A DNA stretch of 45,502 nt. It comes from a virus. Under the pieces are notes generated by a model. It was not told the DNA's origin. It ran no database searches and saw only the letters and a list, made by a program, of their open reading frames with translations. The stretch is from the IMG/VR virus record IMGVR_UViG_3300010412_000433, positions 1 to 45,502 of that record; one strand, given 5' to 3'. The position numbers and the translations under genes were made by a program. Each line of letters starts with the position of its first letter. Positions within the stretch are counted from its first letter, which is position 1. Of the stretch, positions 12,921 through 21,738 are shown in pieces.

Positions 12921-14255
12921 GTGAACCTATCTAGTATTCTTCTCAAGGCGATTATCGTGAATAACGATATCGACACTTGGGCTGAATGCGAGAAACACTA
13001 TTTTCCTTTAGAGTATGGACAACTCTGGAACGTATTGCATAGATACGTCGAAGAACACAGCACCCTTCCGTCTTTCGAGGCAATTAATCTTTTTGTCCGT
13101 GACGGAATGTTAAGAGAGAAATTCAACTCTCTAGAAAAAGCTGATACCCTTGATATTGATCCTCCTACGTTACTTGAGTATTTAAAGAATGAATACACTC
13201 AAGTAGAGATCATGTCGCAATTAGAAACCTACCTGGAAAATACAATTGCGATGGAGTCAGCTGCAGAAAATATAGAAGCATTGCAAGATATTGTTCTAGA
13301 CGTAGAGACTAAAGTTCAGACGAAACCGCTTAGCGAGAATATGCAACGTATTGAACTTATCAGTACTCCAGAAGAACTGGCTAAGAATATTCCGCTAACA
13401 CTTAATCGCGATTATGATATGACGCAGCAATTTGCTCCGTCTGATTTTATCTTAATCGGTGGTAGGCGAGGTGCAGGTAAGTCGGTGTCGTGTGCTAATA
13501 TTGCCACTAATATGTTTGAACAGCGTCAGTCTGTGATATACTTCACAATCGAAATGACGGCGCAAAGTATCCTGCAACGGTGTTGTGCTATAGCTACGGG
13601 AGTACCTGCCGCAGCTATTCGCCATGGGAATCTCTCATTAGCAGAGTACCAAACTGTGGCAGAATGGTGGGCAAGTAGGTTTGAAGATGGCGAAAGAGAA
13701 TTTCAATCCTACTTGTCCCACCGTGATTTTAGTAAGTTTCACAAACAATTAACATTAAATCCTCTTCGTGAAGCTCAAATCGATGTAGTTTATAATCCAA
13801 CCTTAAGTCTATCTAATATCAGAATGGAGTTAGATAAAAAAATCAAGAAATTAAAACCTAAAGTAGTAATTGTAGACTATATTAACCAGGTAAAAAGAGG
13901 TCATGTACACAGTAGAATGGGCCAATACGATTGGACTGAACAGATCGAAGTAAGTAAAGCTCTAAAAACTTATGCTCAAGAATACAATGTAATAATGATT
14001 TCACCTTATCAAATTGATGCGAGTGGTGAAGCTCGATTTGCTAAAGGTATTCTTGATTCTGCTGATGCTGCATATACACTAGACACTCATACTAAAGAAG
14101 ATAATATTATCACATTTAACTGCGTTAAAATGAGAAATGATGAAGAAGTTAGCTTTACCTCAGTAATGGATTGGGTCTCATTAAAGATAGGACCTGATAC
14201 AGGAATACTTCAAAAAGATAAACCAGACGAAGAAGGATATGAAGAAATAGCATGA
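12921..14255 (+). CDS. DnaB-like replicative DNA helicase
   Basis: A 444-residue RecA-fold helicase. A helical N-terminal region (about 1-150) is followed by Walker A GGRRGAGKS at 180-188, the TIEMTAQSI segment typical of DnaB/gp41 helicases, and Walker B VVIVDYI with the aspartate near 319. A later SPYQIDASGEARFAKGILDSAD resembles the arginine-finger/sensor region. It unwinds duplex DNA 5'-3' at the fork. The start is a GTG at 12921 preceded by AGG; no promoter is visible after the terminator, so it may need read-through. The stop overlaps the primase ATG as ATGA, coupling helicase and primase. Confidence 0.92.
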   Translation: MNLSSILLKAIIVNNDIDTWAECEKHYFPLEYGQLWNVLHRYVEEHSTLPSFEAINLFVRDGMLREKFNSLEKADTLDIDPPTLLEYLKNEYTQVEIMSQLETYLENTIAMESAAENIEALQDIVLDVETKVQTKPLSENMQRIELISTPEELAKNIPLTLNRDYDMTQQFAPSDFILIGGRRGAGKSVSCANIATNMFEQRQSVIYFTIEMTAQSILQRCCAIATGVPAAAIRHGNLSLAEYQTVAEWWASRFEDGEREFQSYLSHRDFSKFHKQLTLNPLREAQIDVVYNPTLSLSNIRMELDKKIKKLKPKVVIVDYINQVKRGHVHSRMGQYDWTEQIEVSKALKTYAQEYNVIMISPYQIDASGEARFAKGILDSADAAYTLDTHTKEDNIITFNCVKMRNDEEVSFTSVMDWVSLKIGPDTGILQKDKPDEEGYEEIA

Positions 14256-15082
14256 GTGCAGTTGAAGATCTATTAACTGAACGGAACATTCCTTATCAGC
14301 TTTCTGGTAGGGATGTTCTTGTTCGTTGTTTTAATCCTGACCATGATGATAAACATCCATCAATGAGAATTGATAGAGTGTTAGGAGTATTTCATTGCTT
14401 TTCTTGTGGATACAAAGGTAGTCTTTTTAAACACTACAATGTTGAAGTCAGTAAAGTAGGAATTAAACGAGAAAAACTTTTAAGATTGATAACCGAATTA
14501 AAGAGTTCTGGAGTTGGGTTATCAATGCCAGAAGGATTTATTCCTTTTTATAAAGATTGGAGAGGCATTTCTAAAGAAACTTTTAAAAAGTTTGAAGCTT
14601 TCTATCATTACGATAAACAATATAATGGTAGAGTAAACTTTCCAATAAAAGATGGTAGTGGTAGAATTGTAGCTTTTCAAGGCAGAGATGAAAGTGGTAC
14701 TCTACCTGAAAAATATAAATTTACTCCACCTGGAGTTAAATTACCTTTATATCCTATTGCTGAGCCAATTCAGGGCAAAGTAATTATAGTTGAAGGTATA
14801 CTTGATATGTTAAATCTTTATGACAAAGGTTTAACAAATGCAGTTTGTTGTTTCGGAGCTAGTAATTTTGACACCCATAAACTGCATGTATTACAAATAT
14901 CAGGAGTAACGGGTTTAGATGTTTTATTTGATGCTGATGAAGCTGGTCAAAAGGGAGCTGAAAAAATTAAAAAAGTAGCTAAAGAATTCCCTACCAGAAT
15001 AATTAGTTTAAAATCTGGTGATCCAGGAGATATGACATTAAGACAAGTTATCAATTTAAGAACTAATTTATATGGTAAATAA
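14252..15082 (+). CDS. DnaG-like DNA primase (CHC2 zinc finger and Toprim)
   Basis: A 276-residue primase. The zinc ligands fit the CHC2 pattern: C26, H31, C49, C52 in VRCFNPDHDD and FHCFSCGYKG. The Toprim core is visible as VIIVEGILDML with E181, and VLFDADEAGQ with D227 and D229. It lacks the C-terminal helicase-binding domain of bacterial DnaG and is therefore a compact phage type. It makes RNA primers for lagging-strand synthesis with the helicase encoded immediately upstream in an overlapping frame. Confidence 0.92.
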   Translation: MSAVEDLLTERNIPYQLSGRDVLVRCFNPDHDDKHPSMRIDRVLGVFHCFSCGYKGSLFKHYNVEVSKVGIKREKLLRLITELKSSGVGLSMPEGFIPFYKDWRGISKETFKKFEAFYHYDKQYNGRVNFPIKDGSGRIVAFQGRDESGTLPEKYKFTPPGVKLPLYPIAEPIQGKVIIVEGILDMLNLYDKGLTNAVCCFGASNFDTHKLHVLQISGVTGLDVLFDADEAGQKGAEKIKKVAKEFPTRIISLKSGDPGDMTLRQVINLRTNLYGK

Positions 15083-15084
15083 TT

Positions 15085-15858
15085 ATGACATATGTATTTG
15101 AAGCTATGCAAGGTTGGTGCAGTAGAGATGTGTTTCTACAAATGGAACATGTAAATTTAGCCCAAAAAAATAATAATGTTATAGGTAATGTAGCCGAAAT
15201 TGGAGTACATCATGGACGTTTCTTTCTATTTTTAGCTTATTTACAAAAAGAAAAAGAATATGCTATAGGTGTTGATATATTTGAAAATCAAAAAGAAAAT
15301 GTAAGTCAATCTGGTGAAGGTAGTTTAGTTAGTTTAGTAGGAAACCTTGTAAATAGCCAACCAACTAAAATGAGGATTTGTATTGTAAAAGAAAATTCTC
15401 TCAACTTAAGAAAATTTCCAGGTTTATTTACTTTTAATTTACTTCCTGTACGATTATTTTCTGTAGACGGTGGGCATAATGCACCAGAAGTACTAAATGA
15501 TTTAAAAATTGCTGATACCGTACTTCATGATGCAGGAGTTATTATTGTAGATGATTATCAACATTGTGGTTGGAATGATGTGTTCAATACTACAAATACT
15601 TGGTTAGCTGAACATTCAGAGTATATACCTTTTATGATAGGAGGTAATAAACTATTTATTTGTAAGAAAGATAAGCAGCATTTGTTTGAAAATGTACCTA
15701 CATTATGGGTTGAAGAGTATCTAACTACAGTTAATTATGCTGGGATAGACCAAAAGAATATTGATCTTGCTAGAAAAAAATGTTTACATGCAATTCACAC
15801 TTGGCCTAATATTAAAATGTTTTCCGAAAAAATACTAGATAAAGCAGGTAATGCATGA
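15085..15858 (+). CDS. Class I SAM methyltransferase (Methyltransf_24-like)
   Basis: A 257-residue protein. VAEIGVHHGRFFLFLA is SAM-binding motif I; AIGVDIFENQ is motif II; RLFSVDGGHNAPEVLNDL and GVIIVDDYQHCGW give the acidic D-G-x-H and V-D-D-Y elements of the Methyltransf_24/TylF-CmcI type, whose members usually methylate small molecules or sugars with a metal. It lies between primase and DNA polymerase, 2 bases after the first and overlapping the second as ATGA, so its expression is locked to the replisome. Substrate unknown; a modified nucleotide or a glycan are both possible. Confidence 0.78.
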   Translation: MTYVFEAMQGWCSRDVFLQMEHVNLAQKNNNVIGNVAEIGVHHGRFFLFLAYLQKEKEYAIGVDIFENQKENVSQSGEGSLVSLVGNLVNSQPTKMRICIVKENSLNLRKFPGLFTFNLLPVRLFSVDGGHNAPEVLNDLKIADTVLHDAGVIIVDDYQHCGWNDVFNTTNTWLAEHSEYIPFMIGGNKLFICKKDKQHLFENVPTLWVEEYLTTVNYAGIDQKNIDLARKKCLHAIHTWPNIKMFSEKILDKAGNA

Positions 15859-18116
15859 ACAGCGTAGCTTTAATTGAATCAAAACCCTCTAACAATAGAT
15901 ATACGGACTTTTCTTTTGAGTTCGATAGATTTGCTTTGTGCTCAAATCCTGACGTTAAAAAGGTTTTAAAAAAAGATGTAGATTTGGAATTTGATCCAGA
16001 TGCATATGAATGGGTTGTGCTTGTAGGTTCAGAGCCTCTTAAATATTTTACTAAAGTAACTCAGGTAATGCAATATGCTGGAACAGTAGTAGATGATAAA
16101 TATCTTCCTACGATTAATCCTGCTATGATTGCTTTTAAACCTGAAGTCAAACAACTTTGGGAGGATTCTGTAAAAAATATTCATGCCTATATCAGTGGTG
16201 CGCGAAAGAAAGTTAATTTTTCTGACGACCAAATAACTGCGATAGAAGATAGCAAGACAGCTTGTGAATATATACAAAAGTGTTTAGACTCACCTTTTGA
16301 CTTTTTTGCAATCGACTCTGAAACAACAGCCTTGTACCCTAGAAATGGTTGGCTGTTGGGAATAAGCTTAAGCTGGGAAGAAGGTTATGGTTGCTATATA
16401 AATGCTGATTGCATTGATGAAAATGTAGAGACTAAACTGCAAGAGCTTTTAAATAAAAAGAAAGCTATTTTTCACAATGCTAAGTTTGATATTGCATTTT
16501 TTGAGTACCATTTAAATCTAAAAATTCCACTTTTTGAAGACACAATGCTTATGCATTATGTCATAAATGAGCAACCTGGTACGCACGGTTTGAAATTGCT
16601 GGCAATGCAGTTTACAGACTATGGTGATTATGAAAAACCTCTTTATGATTGGATAGAGAAGTATCGTAAAGAGCACCATATTTTAAAGGATGACTTTCAA
16701 TGGGGTTCAATTCCTTTTGAAGTCATGGTTCCTTATGCTGCTACCGATGCCATAGTAACCTTTATTTTATTTGAAAAAATGAATCGTGCTCTAGAGACAG
16801 GTAATCCAAATCTATTACGAGCTTATAAACATATTCTACTGCCTGCTTGTAGATTTTTAATTGACGTACAAGATAATGGAGTTCCATTTAATCGTGAACG
16901 TCTATTAAAAAGTCAAGAGGTTATGACAAACGAGATTCACAAAGCTGTAGAGGAACTTTCTAAGCATGAAATGGTTGTTAAATTACAAAACGACCAAGAA
17001 AAAGAATTTAATCCAAATAGTGTAGTTCAACTTAGAAAACTATTATTTGATTACATTGGATTGGAGCCTACTGGTGTAAAGACAGATAAAGGTGAAGATT
17101 CCACAAATGCGGAAGTCTTAGAACAACTTTCTAAACAACATGAACTTCCTAAACTTATTTTGGATATTCGACAGAAAAGTAAAATTAAAAATACTTATCT
17201 AGATAAGATTATTCCGCAGTTAGATAAAGATAGTAGGCTACGTACTAACTTTAATTTGCATTTTACTACTTCTGGACGTTTATCCTCTAGTGGTAAGTTG
17301 AACGTGCAACAATTACCTCGGGATAATCCAATAGTTAAAGGCTGTATTATGGCCGCTCTAGGATATAAAATTGTATCTATGGACTTAATGACTGCTGAAG
17401 TATATGTAGCAGCAGTATTATCTGAGGATTTGGAACTTCAAGATGTATTTAAATCGGGAGGCAACTTTCACTCGACAATTGCACATAAAGTATTTAATCT
17501 TGATTGTGCTATTGAAGAAGTAGCAACTAAATATCCTCAATGGAGACAAGCTGCTAAAGCCGTTACATTTGGAATTATGTACGGAGCAGGGCCAAATAAA
17601 ATTAGTTGGCAAGTTAATAAGGATGGAGGCAATCTTTCTGTGCTTCAAGCTAAAAGAGTTATTAAAGACTACTTTAATGCTTTCTGGAAACTAGAAGAAT
17701 GGATTGAAGCACGAAAAAAAGAGATTGAAAGAAATGGGCGTATTTATTCATATTTTGGTCGCCGTCGTCGTTTAGACGAAGTGAAATCAGACAACAAGGC
17801 GATTAAAGGTCATGCTATTCGTTCTGGTCTAAATTTCCTTGTTCAGTCTGTTGCATCGGATATTAATCTACTTGGAGCTATTGAAGCCCATAACATTATT
17901 AAGCAACAGCAAATGGATGCACGTATTTTCGCATTGGTACATGACTCTGTACTAGCTGAAGTACGAGAAGATCTTGTTGATAGTTATTGTAAAACTTTGA
18001 AAAGTTGTGTTCAAAAAGATCGTGGAATTAGTATTCCTGATTGTCCTATTGGATGCGATTTTCAAATTGGTCAAGACTATTCAATGGGTAAATATGAAGA
18101 ATGCTACCTGAGCTAA
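15855..18116 (+). CDS. polA: Family A DNA polymerase with 3'-5' exonuclease
   Basis: A 753-residue replicative polymerase. Exonuclease motifs: Exo I AIDSETTAL (about residue 150), Exo II HNAKFDIAFF, Exo III YAATDAIVTF. Polymerase motifs: motif A SMDLMTAEVY (about 507), motif B RQAAKAVTFGIMYG (about 563) with Phe at the position matching E. coli F762, motif C ALVHDSVLAEV (about 693). Motif C has H-D-S where E. coli Pol I has H-D-E. No 5' nuclease domain; that activity is encoded separately at 25606. It overlaps the methyltransferase gene by ATGA and the next gene by 16 bases. In marine phage surveys Phe762 has been associated with virulent phages, which fits here. Confidence 0.95.
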   Translation: MNSVALIESKPSNNRYTDFSFEFDRFALCSNPDVKKVLKKDVDLEFDPDAYEWVVLVGSEPLKYFTKVTQVMQYAGTVVDDKYLPTINPAMIAFKPEVKQLWEDSVKNIHAYISGARKKVNFSDDQITAIEDSKTACEYIQKCLDSPFDFFAIDSETTALYPRNGWLLGISLSWEEGYGCYINADCIDENVETKLQELLNKKKAIFHNAKFDIAFFEYHLNLKIPLFEDTMLMHYVINEQPGTHGLKLLAMQFTDYGDYEKPLYDWIEKYRKEHHILKDDFQWGSIPFEVMVPYAATDAIVTFILFEKMNRALETGNPNLLRAYKHILLPACRFLIDVQDNGVPFNRERLLKSQEVMTNEIHKAVEELSKHEMVVKLQNDQEKEFNPNSVVQLRKLLFDYIGLEPTGVKTDKGEDSTNAEVLEQLSKQHELPKLILDIRQKSKIKNTYLDKIIPQLDKDSRLRTNFNLHFTTSGRLSSSGKLNVQQLPRDNPIVKGCIMAALGYKIVSMDLMTAEVYVAAVLSEDLELQDVFKSGGNFHSTIAHKVFNLDCAIEEVATKYPQWRQAAKAVTFGIMYGAGPNKISWQVNKDGGNLSVLQAKRVIKDYFNAFWKLEEWIEARKKEIERNGRIYSYFGRRRRLDEVKSDNKAIKGHAIRSGLNFLVQSVASDINLLGAIEAHNIIKQQQMDARIFALVHDSVLAEVREDLVDSYCKTLKSCVQKDRGISIPDCPIGCDFQIGQDYSMGKYEECYLS

Positions 18117-18598
18117 ACTTTCTACAAGTACTTAGAAGAACTAAATTTCCGTTCTTTATACTTGACTCAGACGAAATTCGTTTTGAGGATGGTTTAGTTT
18201 TATTAAATGAAAAGGTAGTGGATGACCGTAACCAGAAGGGGTCAACCCTAGGGCAACGAAGACTACAAACACCACATACACTTTATCCACTTAAAAAATG
18301 TGTGCCTGGATTTGTAGAGTTAATAGACTGTAAGAAAAGACACTTTATTGATGATAGAGGAGCTTATTTTACATACAGTAAGACTAAAATAGTTCACGTC
18401 AAATCTTATAGAATTACTAAGAAAATTTCAAAAGGAACTTTTACAGTTATTTTTTGCCAAGATATAAACTTTTTCTTCGCCGTCCCTAGATATCCTCATA
18501 GTTCTGAGTGGGCACAAATCATTGAGCTAGATGGTCTGCCCTGGAAACTATATAGTACCAGTGATAACTATATGGAGAAGTATAGAAGGAAAATATAG
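18101..18598 (+). CDS. Hypothetical protein after DNA polymerase
   Basis: A 165-residue protein of unknown function. It is rich in aromatic and basic residues with alternating beta-like segments (FVELIDCKKRHFIDDRGAYF, FTVIFCQDINFFFAV). No motif I recognise. Position between polymerase and phoH, overlapping the polymerase by 16 bases and abutting phoH, makes it part of the replication operon. A Shine-Dalgarno-like GAAG precedes the ATG. Confidence 0.6.
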   Translation: MLPELNFLQVLRRTKFPFFILDSDEIRFEDGLVLLNEKVVDDRNQKGSTLGQRRLQTPHTLYPLKKCVPGFVELIDCKKRHFIDDRGAYFTYSKTKIVHVKSYRITKKISKGTFTVIFCQDINFFFAVPRYPHSSEWAQIIELDGLPWKLYSTSDNYMEKYRRKI

Positions 18599-19264
18599 AT
18601 GGCTCGAAGGAAGACGGACGTGCTTAGTAAGATCAATTTTACATTAAAACAAATAGAACCGCTAACTAGAGGACAATTAGAAGTATTTGAATCTGAAAAA
18701 CATTTAATGCTTCATGGTTGTGCAGGAACAGGAAAGACATTTATTTCTCTTTATTTAGCCTTGGATGATATTGAAAAAACACTTTATAATAAAGTTATTA
18801 TAATACGAAGTGCAGTATCAACAAGAGAGATTGGATTCTTACCAGGTACAGAATCAGAAAAAGCAAGAATATATGAGCAACCTTACATAGGAATTTTTCA
18901 AGAGTTATTTGAACGAGGAGATGATCCATACGGTCAGTTAAAAGCTAAAGGAGTAGTAGAATTTATGACTACTTCTTATCTTCGAGGAATTACTTTAGAA
19001 AATGCTATAATTATAGTAGATGAGTGTCAAAACATGACTTTTCATGAGCTTGATAGTATTATTACTCGTGTAGGTCATAATTGTAGAATTATTTTCTGTG
19101 GAGATTTTTTCCAGTCAGATTTAAAAGTAAATGGTATTCGTAAATTTATGGATATTCTACAAAAGATGCATGAGTTTGATTTTATAGAGTTTGGAATTCA
19201 AGACATTGTTAGAAGCGATCTAGTAAAAAATTACTTAGTAACTAAATACAAAGAAGGTGTATGA
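18599..19264 (+). CDS. phoH: PhoH-like P-loop ATPase
   Basis: A 221-residue PhoH-family protein. Walker A is GCAGTGKT at 40-47, preceded by the family start PLTRGQLEVFE (Q-motif like). RSAVSTREIGFLPG is the signature that follows in PhoH, and IIIVDECQNMT is Walker B; RIIFCGDFFQSDL completes the ATPase core. PhoH genes are very common in phages of aquatic bacteria; a role in RNA or phosphate metabolism has been suggested but not proved. The ATG has AAGGA 9 bases upstream. The stop overlaps the helicase start by ATGA. Confidence 0.9.
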   Translation: MARRKTDVLSKINFTLKQIEPLTRGQLEVFESEKHLMLHGCAGTGKTFISLYLALDDIEKTLYNKVIIIRSAVSTREIGFLPGTESEKARIYEQPYIGIFQELFERGDDPYGQLKAKGVVEFMTTSYLRGITLENAIIIVDECQNMTFHELDSIITRVGHNCRIIFCGDFFQSDLKVNGIRKFMDILQKMHEFDFIEFGIQDIVRSDLVKNYLVTKYKEGV

Positions 19265-20559
19265 AAAAAGCAGTTCTATCTAACCGAATTTACCTTGATG
19301 TAGAGGATCCAGATTATGCAGATTTTCTGGATAAAACTCTCACATATAAAATTCCAGGTTATATAGAAGAAGCGCCTCCAACTATTATTAAAAATCTGAG
19401 AAAGATAAGAAGTACGGTATACTCTATTCCAGCTGGACGAACTGATTTAATTCCATCAGATTATACAGTTGTTGATAATAGGCAACTACTGCCAGTAGAA
19501 TTTCCTAAGTTTAAATCTACGTTGAGGGAAAGTCAACAGGCTATTTATGATGAATTAAATGATAATGCAGTAATCAACGCACCACCTTCGTGGGGTAAAA
19601 CTTTTACTGCATCAGCTATTGCTGGAAAACTAGGGCAGAAAACACTAGTAGTTACCCATACTGTTGCACTTCGGCAACAATGGGAAGACGAAGTGTATAA
19701 AATGTATGGACGTAGACCGGGTATTATTGGAAGTGGTAAGTTTGATCCTACACAGTTTTTTGTAGTAGGAAATATACAAACACTTGTGAAACATAAAACT
19801 GCTTTATGTAAATCATTTGGAACGCTAATAGTAGATGAGTGTCATCACATTCCGGCTACAACGTTCAACCAATTAGTAGACTCTAGTTATGCTAGATACA
19901 AGATTGGACTGTCTGGAACTGTTGAAAGAAAAGATGGAAGGCACGTACTACTTCCAGATTACTTTGGGTTCAAGCGTTTCACGCCTCCGCGCGAGAACTA
20001 TATGAAACCACGAGTAGACATTATAAAATCTAATGTAAGATTTATGGATGGTGCAAACACTCCATGGGCTTTAAGAGTAAATGACTTAGTATCACAGAAT
20101 GAATATGGAGAGCTAATAGCACTTCTCGCAGCAGCTTATAGAAAGCAAGGACATATAGTTCTGCTTTTATCTGACAGAGTAATGTTTCTACAAAGACTTT
20201 ATGCTACGCTTGGAGAAGAAGTAGTAGAAATCATTACTGGAGAAACACCTTTAGAAGAGCGCAAGCGAAAAATTGCGAATATAATGGAGGGCAGAAAACA
20301 AATTTTGTTGGGAACACAAAGTATCTTTTCAGAAGGCATTAGCGTAAATGCGCTGAGTTGTCTAATTCTTGCTACGCCTGTAAGCAATTCTCCTTTGCTA
20401 ACGCAGTTAGTTGGTCGAGTTGTTCGAGAGCATCCAGGTAAACTTACGCCTGTAGTTGTTGATATTAACCTTAAAGGAAGAACGGCTGAAAGGCAGGCAA
20501 GGACTAGATACGGGCATTATATGATGGAAGGCTATCCGATTAATGTGGTTAATGTCTGA
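19261..20559 (+). CDS. SF2 DNA helicase (UvsW/RadD-like DEAD/DECH box)
   Basis: A 432-residue superfamily 2 helicase. Q-like region STLRESQQAIYD, motif I APPSWGKTFT (106-115, an S-W-G-K-T variant of the P-loop), VVTHTVALRQQWEDE (motif Ia), DECH box VDECHHIPA (192-195), motif III GLSGTVERKDG and motif VI QLVGRVVRE. The overall plan resembles phage T4 UvsW and bacterial RadD-type branch-remodelling helicases, which act in recombination and restart of replication forks. No extra N-terminal domain beyond about 85 residues. Followed by a new promoter at 20571. Confidence 0.88.
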   Translation: MKKAVLSNRIYLDVEDPDYADFLDKTLTYKIPGYIEEAPPTIIKNLRKIRSTVYSIPAGRTDLIPSDYTVVDNRQLLPVEFPKFKSTLRESQQAIYDELNDNAVINAPPSWGKTFTASAIAGKLGQKTLVVTHTVALRQQWEDEVYKMYGRRPGIIGSGKFDPTQFFVVGNIQTLVKHKTALCKSFGTLIVDECHHIPATTFNQLVDSSYARYKIGLSGTVERKDGRHVLLPDYFGFKRFTPPRENYMKPRVDIIKSNVRFMDGANTPWALRVNDLVSQNEYGELIALLAAAYRKQGHIVLLLSDRVMFLQRLYATLGEEVVEIITGETPLEERKRKIANIMEGRKQILLGTQSIFSEGISVNALSCLILATPVSNSPLLTQLVGRVVREHPGKLTPVVVDINLKGRTAERQARTRYGHYMMEGYPINVVNV

Positions 20560-20570
20560 AAAAATAATAC

Positions 20571-20600
20571 TTGACTTTTGAAGCTGTTTTGTTGTATAAT
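20571..20600 (+). promoter_or_regulatory. Sigma70-type promoter before SSB operon
   Basis: TTGACT (20571-20576), 18-bp spacer, TATAAT (20595-20600) in TATAATATATAGG, with AAAAAATAATAC upstream. Predicted start near 20607, about 8 bases before the ATG at 20615. Confidence 0.78.
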
Positions 20601-20614
20601 ATATAGGAATAAGA

Positions 20615-21004
20615 ATGATAACTTATAGTTGGAAAACGGTCTGGCAGAAATCTGAAGGTAATCCAGGCAAAATCCTTGATATTATACAATACATTACATA
20701 TCAACAAATTCCGGAAAATATCTATGATCCAGTTATGCGATTCATTGATACTGACTGGAGCGGAATTTCTTTCATAGTAAATCCTAAACCTATACTTGAA
20801 AATAGGGTAAGCATCTATGAAAGAGACCTTGCTGAGTATGTAGCCTTAGCAAGTTATCGCAGCTTAGCTGAATATAAAGCTACAAAACGCACTTTCCTGT
20901 ACGATTTCGAATCACCGATAGAACTGGAAAGACTTCACGAAAACAGATTTCTAATCGCAACTAATGATGAAATTCATTTTATGTGGGAAGAGAAATCACA
21001 TTAA
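20615..21004 (+). CDS. Hypothetical protein upstream of SSB
   Basis: A 129-residue acidic protein. No family recognised. It contains tryptophans near the start (YSWKTVWQ), a helical middle (AEYVALASYRSLAEYKATK) and ends LIATNDEIHFMWEEKSH. It has its own near-consensus promoter with a very short leader and is co-transcribed with the SSB gene 12 bases later. A role with the SSB is suggested only by context. Confidence 0.62.
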   Translation: MITYSWKTVWQKSEGNPGKILDIIQYITYQQIPENIYDPVMRFIDTDWSGISFIVNPKPILENRVSIYERDLAEYVALASYRSLAEYKATKRTFLYDFESPIELERLHENRFLIATNDEIHFMWEEKSH

Positions 21005-21016
21005 AGAGGTAATACA

Positions 21017-21667
21017 ATGGGTATTAAACTTACTAAGGCTGTTGGATCAGCCAAACGAAAAGAAATTGATCAGTATACTTATAAGAATGGTGACAATGCC
21101 GTACGCTTGTTTGGAGATTTGTTACCAAGATATATCTATTGGGTAAAAGGTGAAAATGATAAGAACCTTCCAATAGAATGCCTTGCATTTGATCGCGAAT
21201 CTGAATCTTTCACTAGTAATGAAAAGGATTGGGTGAAGGAATTTTATCCCGATATTAAGGCTACTTGGTCTTATTCAATTCAGTGTATTGATCTTGGTGA
21301 CGGAAAAGCTAAGGTCTTTAATCTAAAGAAGAAACTATTGAATCAGATTCTTCAAGCGGCAGAAGAATTGGGCGATCCTTGTGATCTTAAGAATGGTTGG
21401 GATGTATGCTTTAAGCGTACAAAGACCGGACCCAATATTTATAATGTCGAATATACACTTGATCAGATTAAGTGTATGAAGAAGAAAGGGCCAGTAACAA
21501 AGGAACAACTTGCAGAAATTGAAGCTGCAACTCCTATTGACGAGTTACTGCCAAGACCGACACCAGAAATTCAAAAAGAGTTACTGGATCGGATTCATCG
21601 CGGAGAAACTACAGAAGACGAGAATATGGACGAAGAGGGAGTTAGCAAGGAATTTGACGTTTCCTAA
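21017..21667 (+). CDS. gp32-like single-stranded DNA-binding protein
   Basis: A 216-residue protein. The pattern VRLFGDLLPRYIYWV, then ECLAFDRESE, VFNLKKKLLNQI, GDPCDLKNGWDVCF and GPNIYNVEYTLDQ is that of phage gp32-like SSBs (R-L-x-G-D-x-x-P-R-Y-x-Y-W, F-D-R, L-K-K, N-x-E-Y-T-x-D). It has no zinc cysteines, unlike T4 gp32. The C-terminus (TTEDENMDEEGVSKEFDVS) is an acidic tail as in many SSBs, where it recruits partners. AGAGG is 7 bases before the ATG. An intrinsic terminator follows. It coats ssDNA at the fork and in recombination. Confidence 0.85.
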   Translation: MGIKLTKAVGSAKRKEIDQYTYKNGDNAVRLFGDLLPRYIYWVKGENDKNLPIECLAFDRESESFTSNEKDWVKEFYPDIKATWSYSIQCIDLGDGKAKVFNLKKKLLNQILQAAEELGDPCDLKNGWDVCFKRTKTGPNIYNVEYTLDQIKCMKKKGPVTKEQLAEIEAATPIDELLPRPTPEIQKELLDRIHRGETTEDENMDEEGVSKEFDVS

Positions 21668-21687
21668 TACTCTTTAGATTTAGTTTT

Positions 21688-21727
21688 GAGACATGCCCTG
21701 TTGAAAAATGGGGCTGTCTCTCTTTTT
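21688..21727 (+). terminator. Intrinsic terminator after SSB gene
   Basis: Inverted repeat GAGACA-T-GCCC / GGGCTGTCTC with one bulged T and a 12-base loop, followed by TCTTTTT. It ends the 20571 transcript before the gp47-like gene, which has no obvious promoter of its own. Confidence 0.85.
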
Positions 21728-21738
21728 ACGGAAAATAT

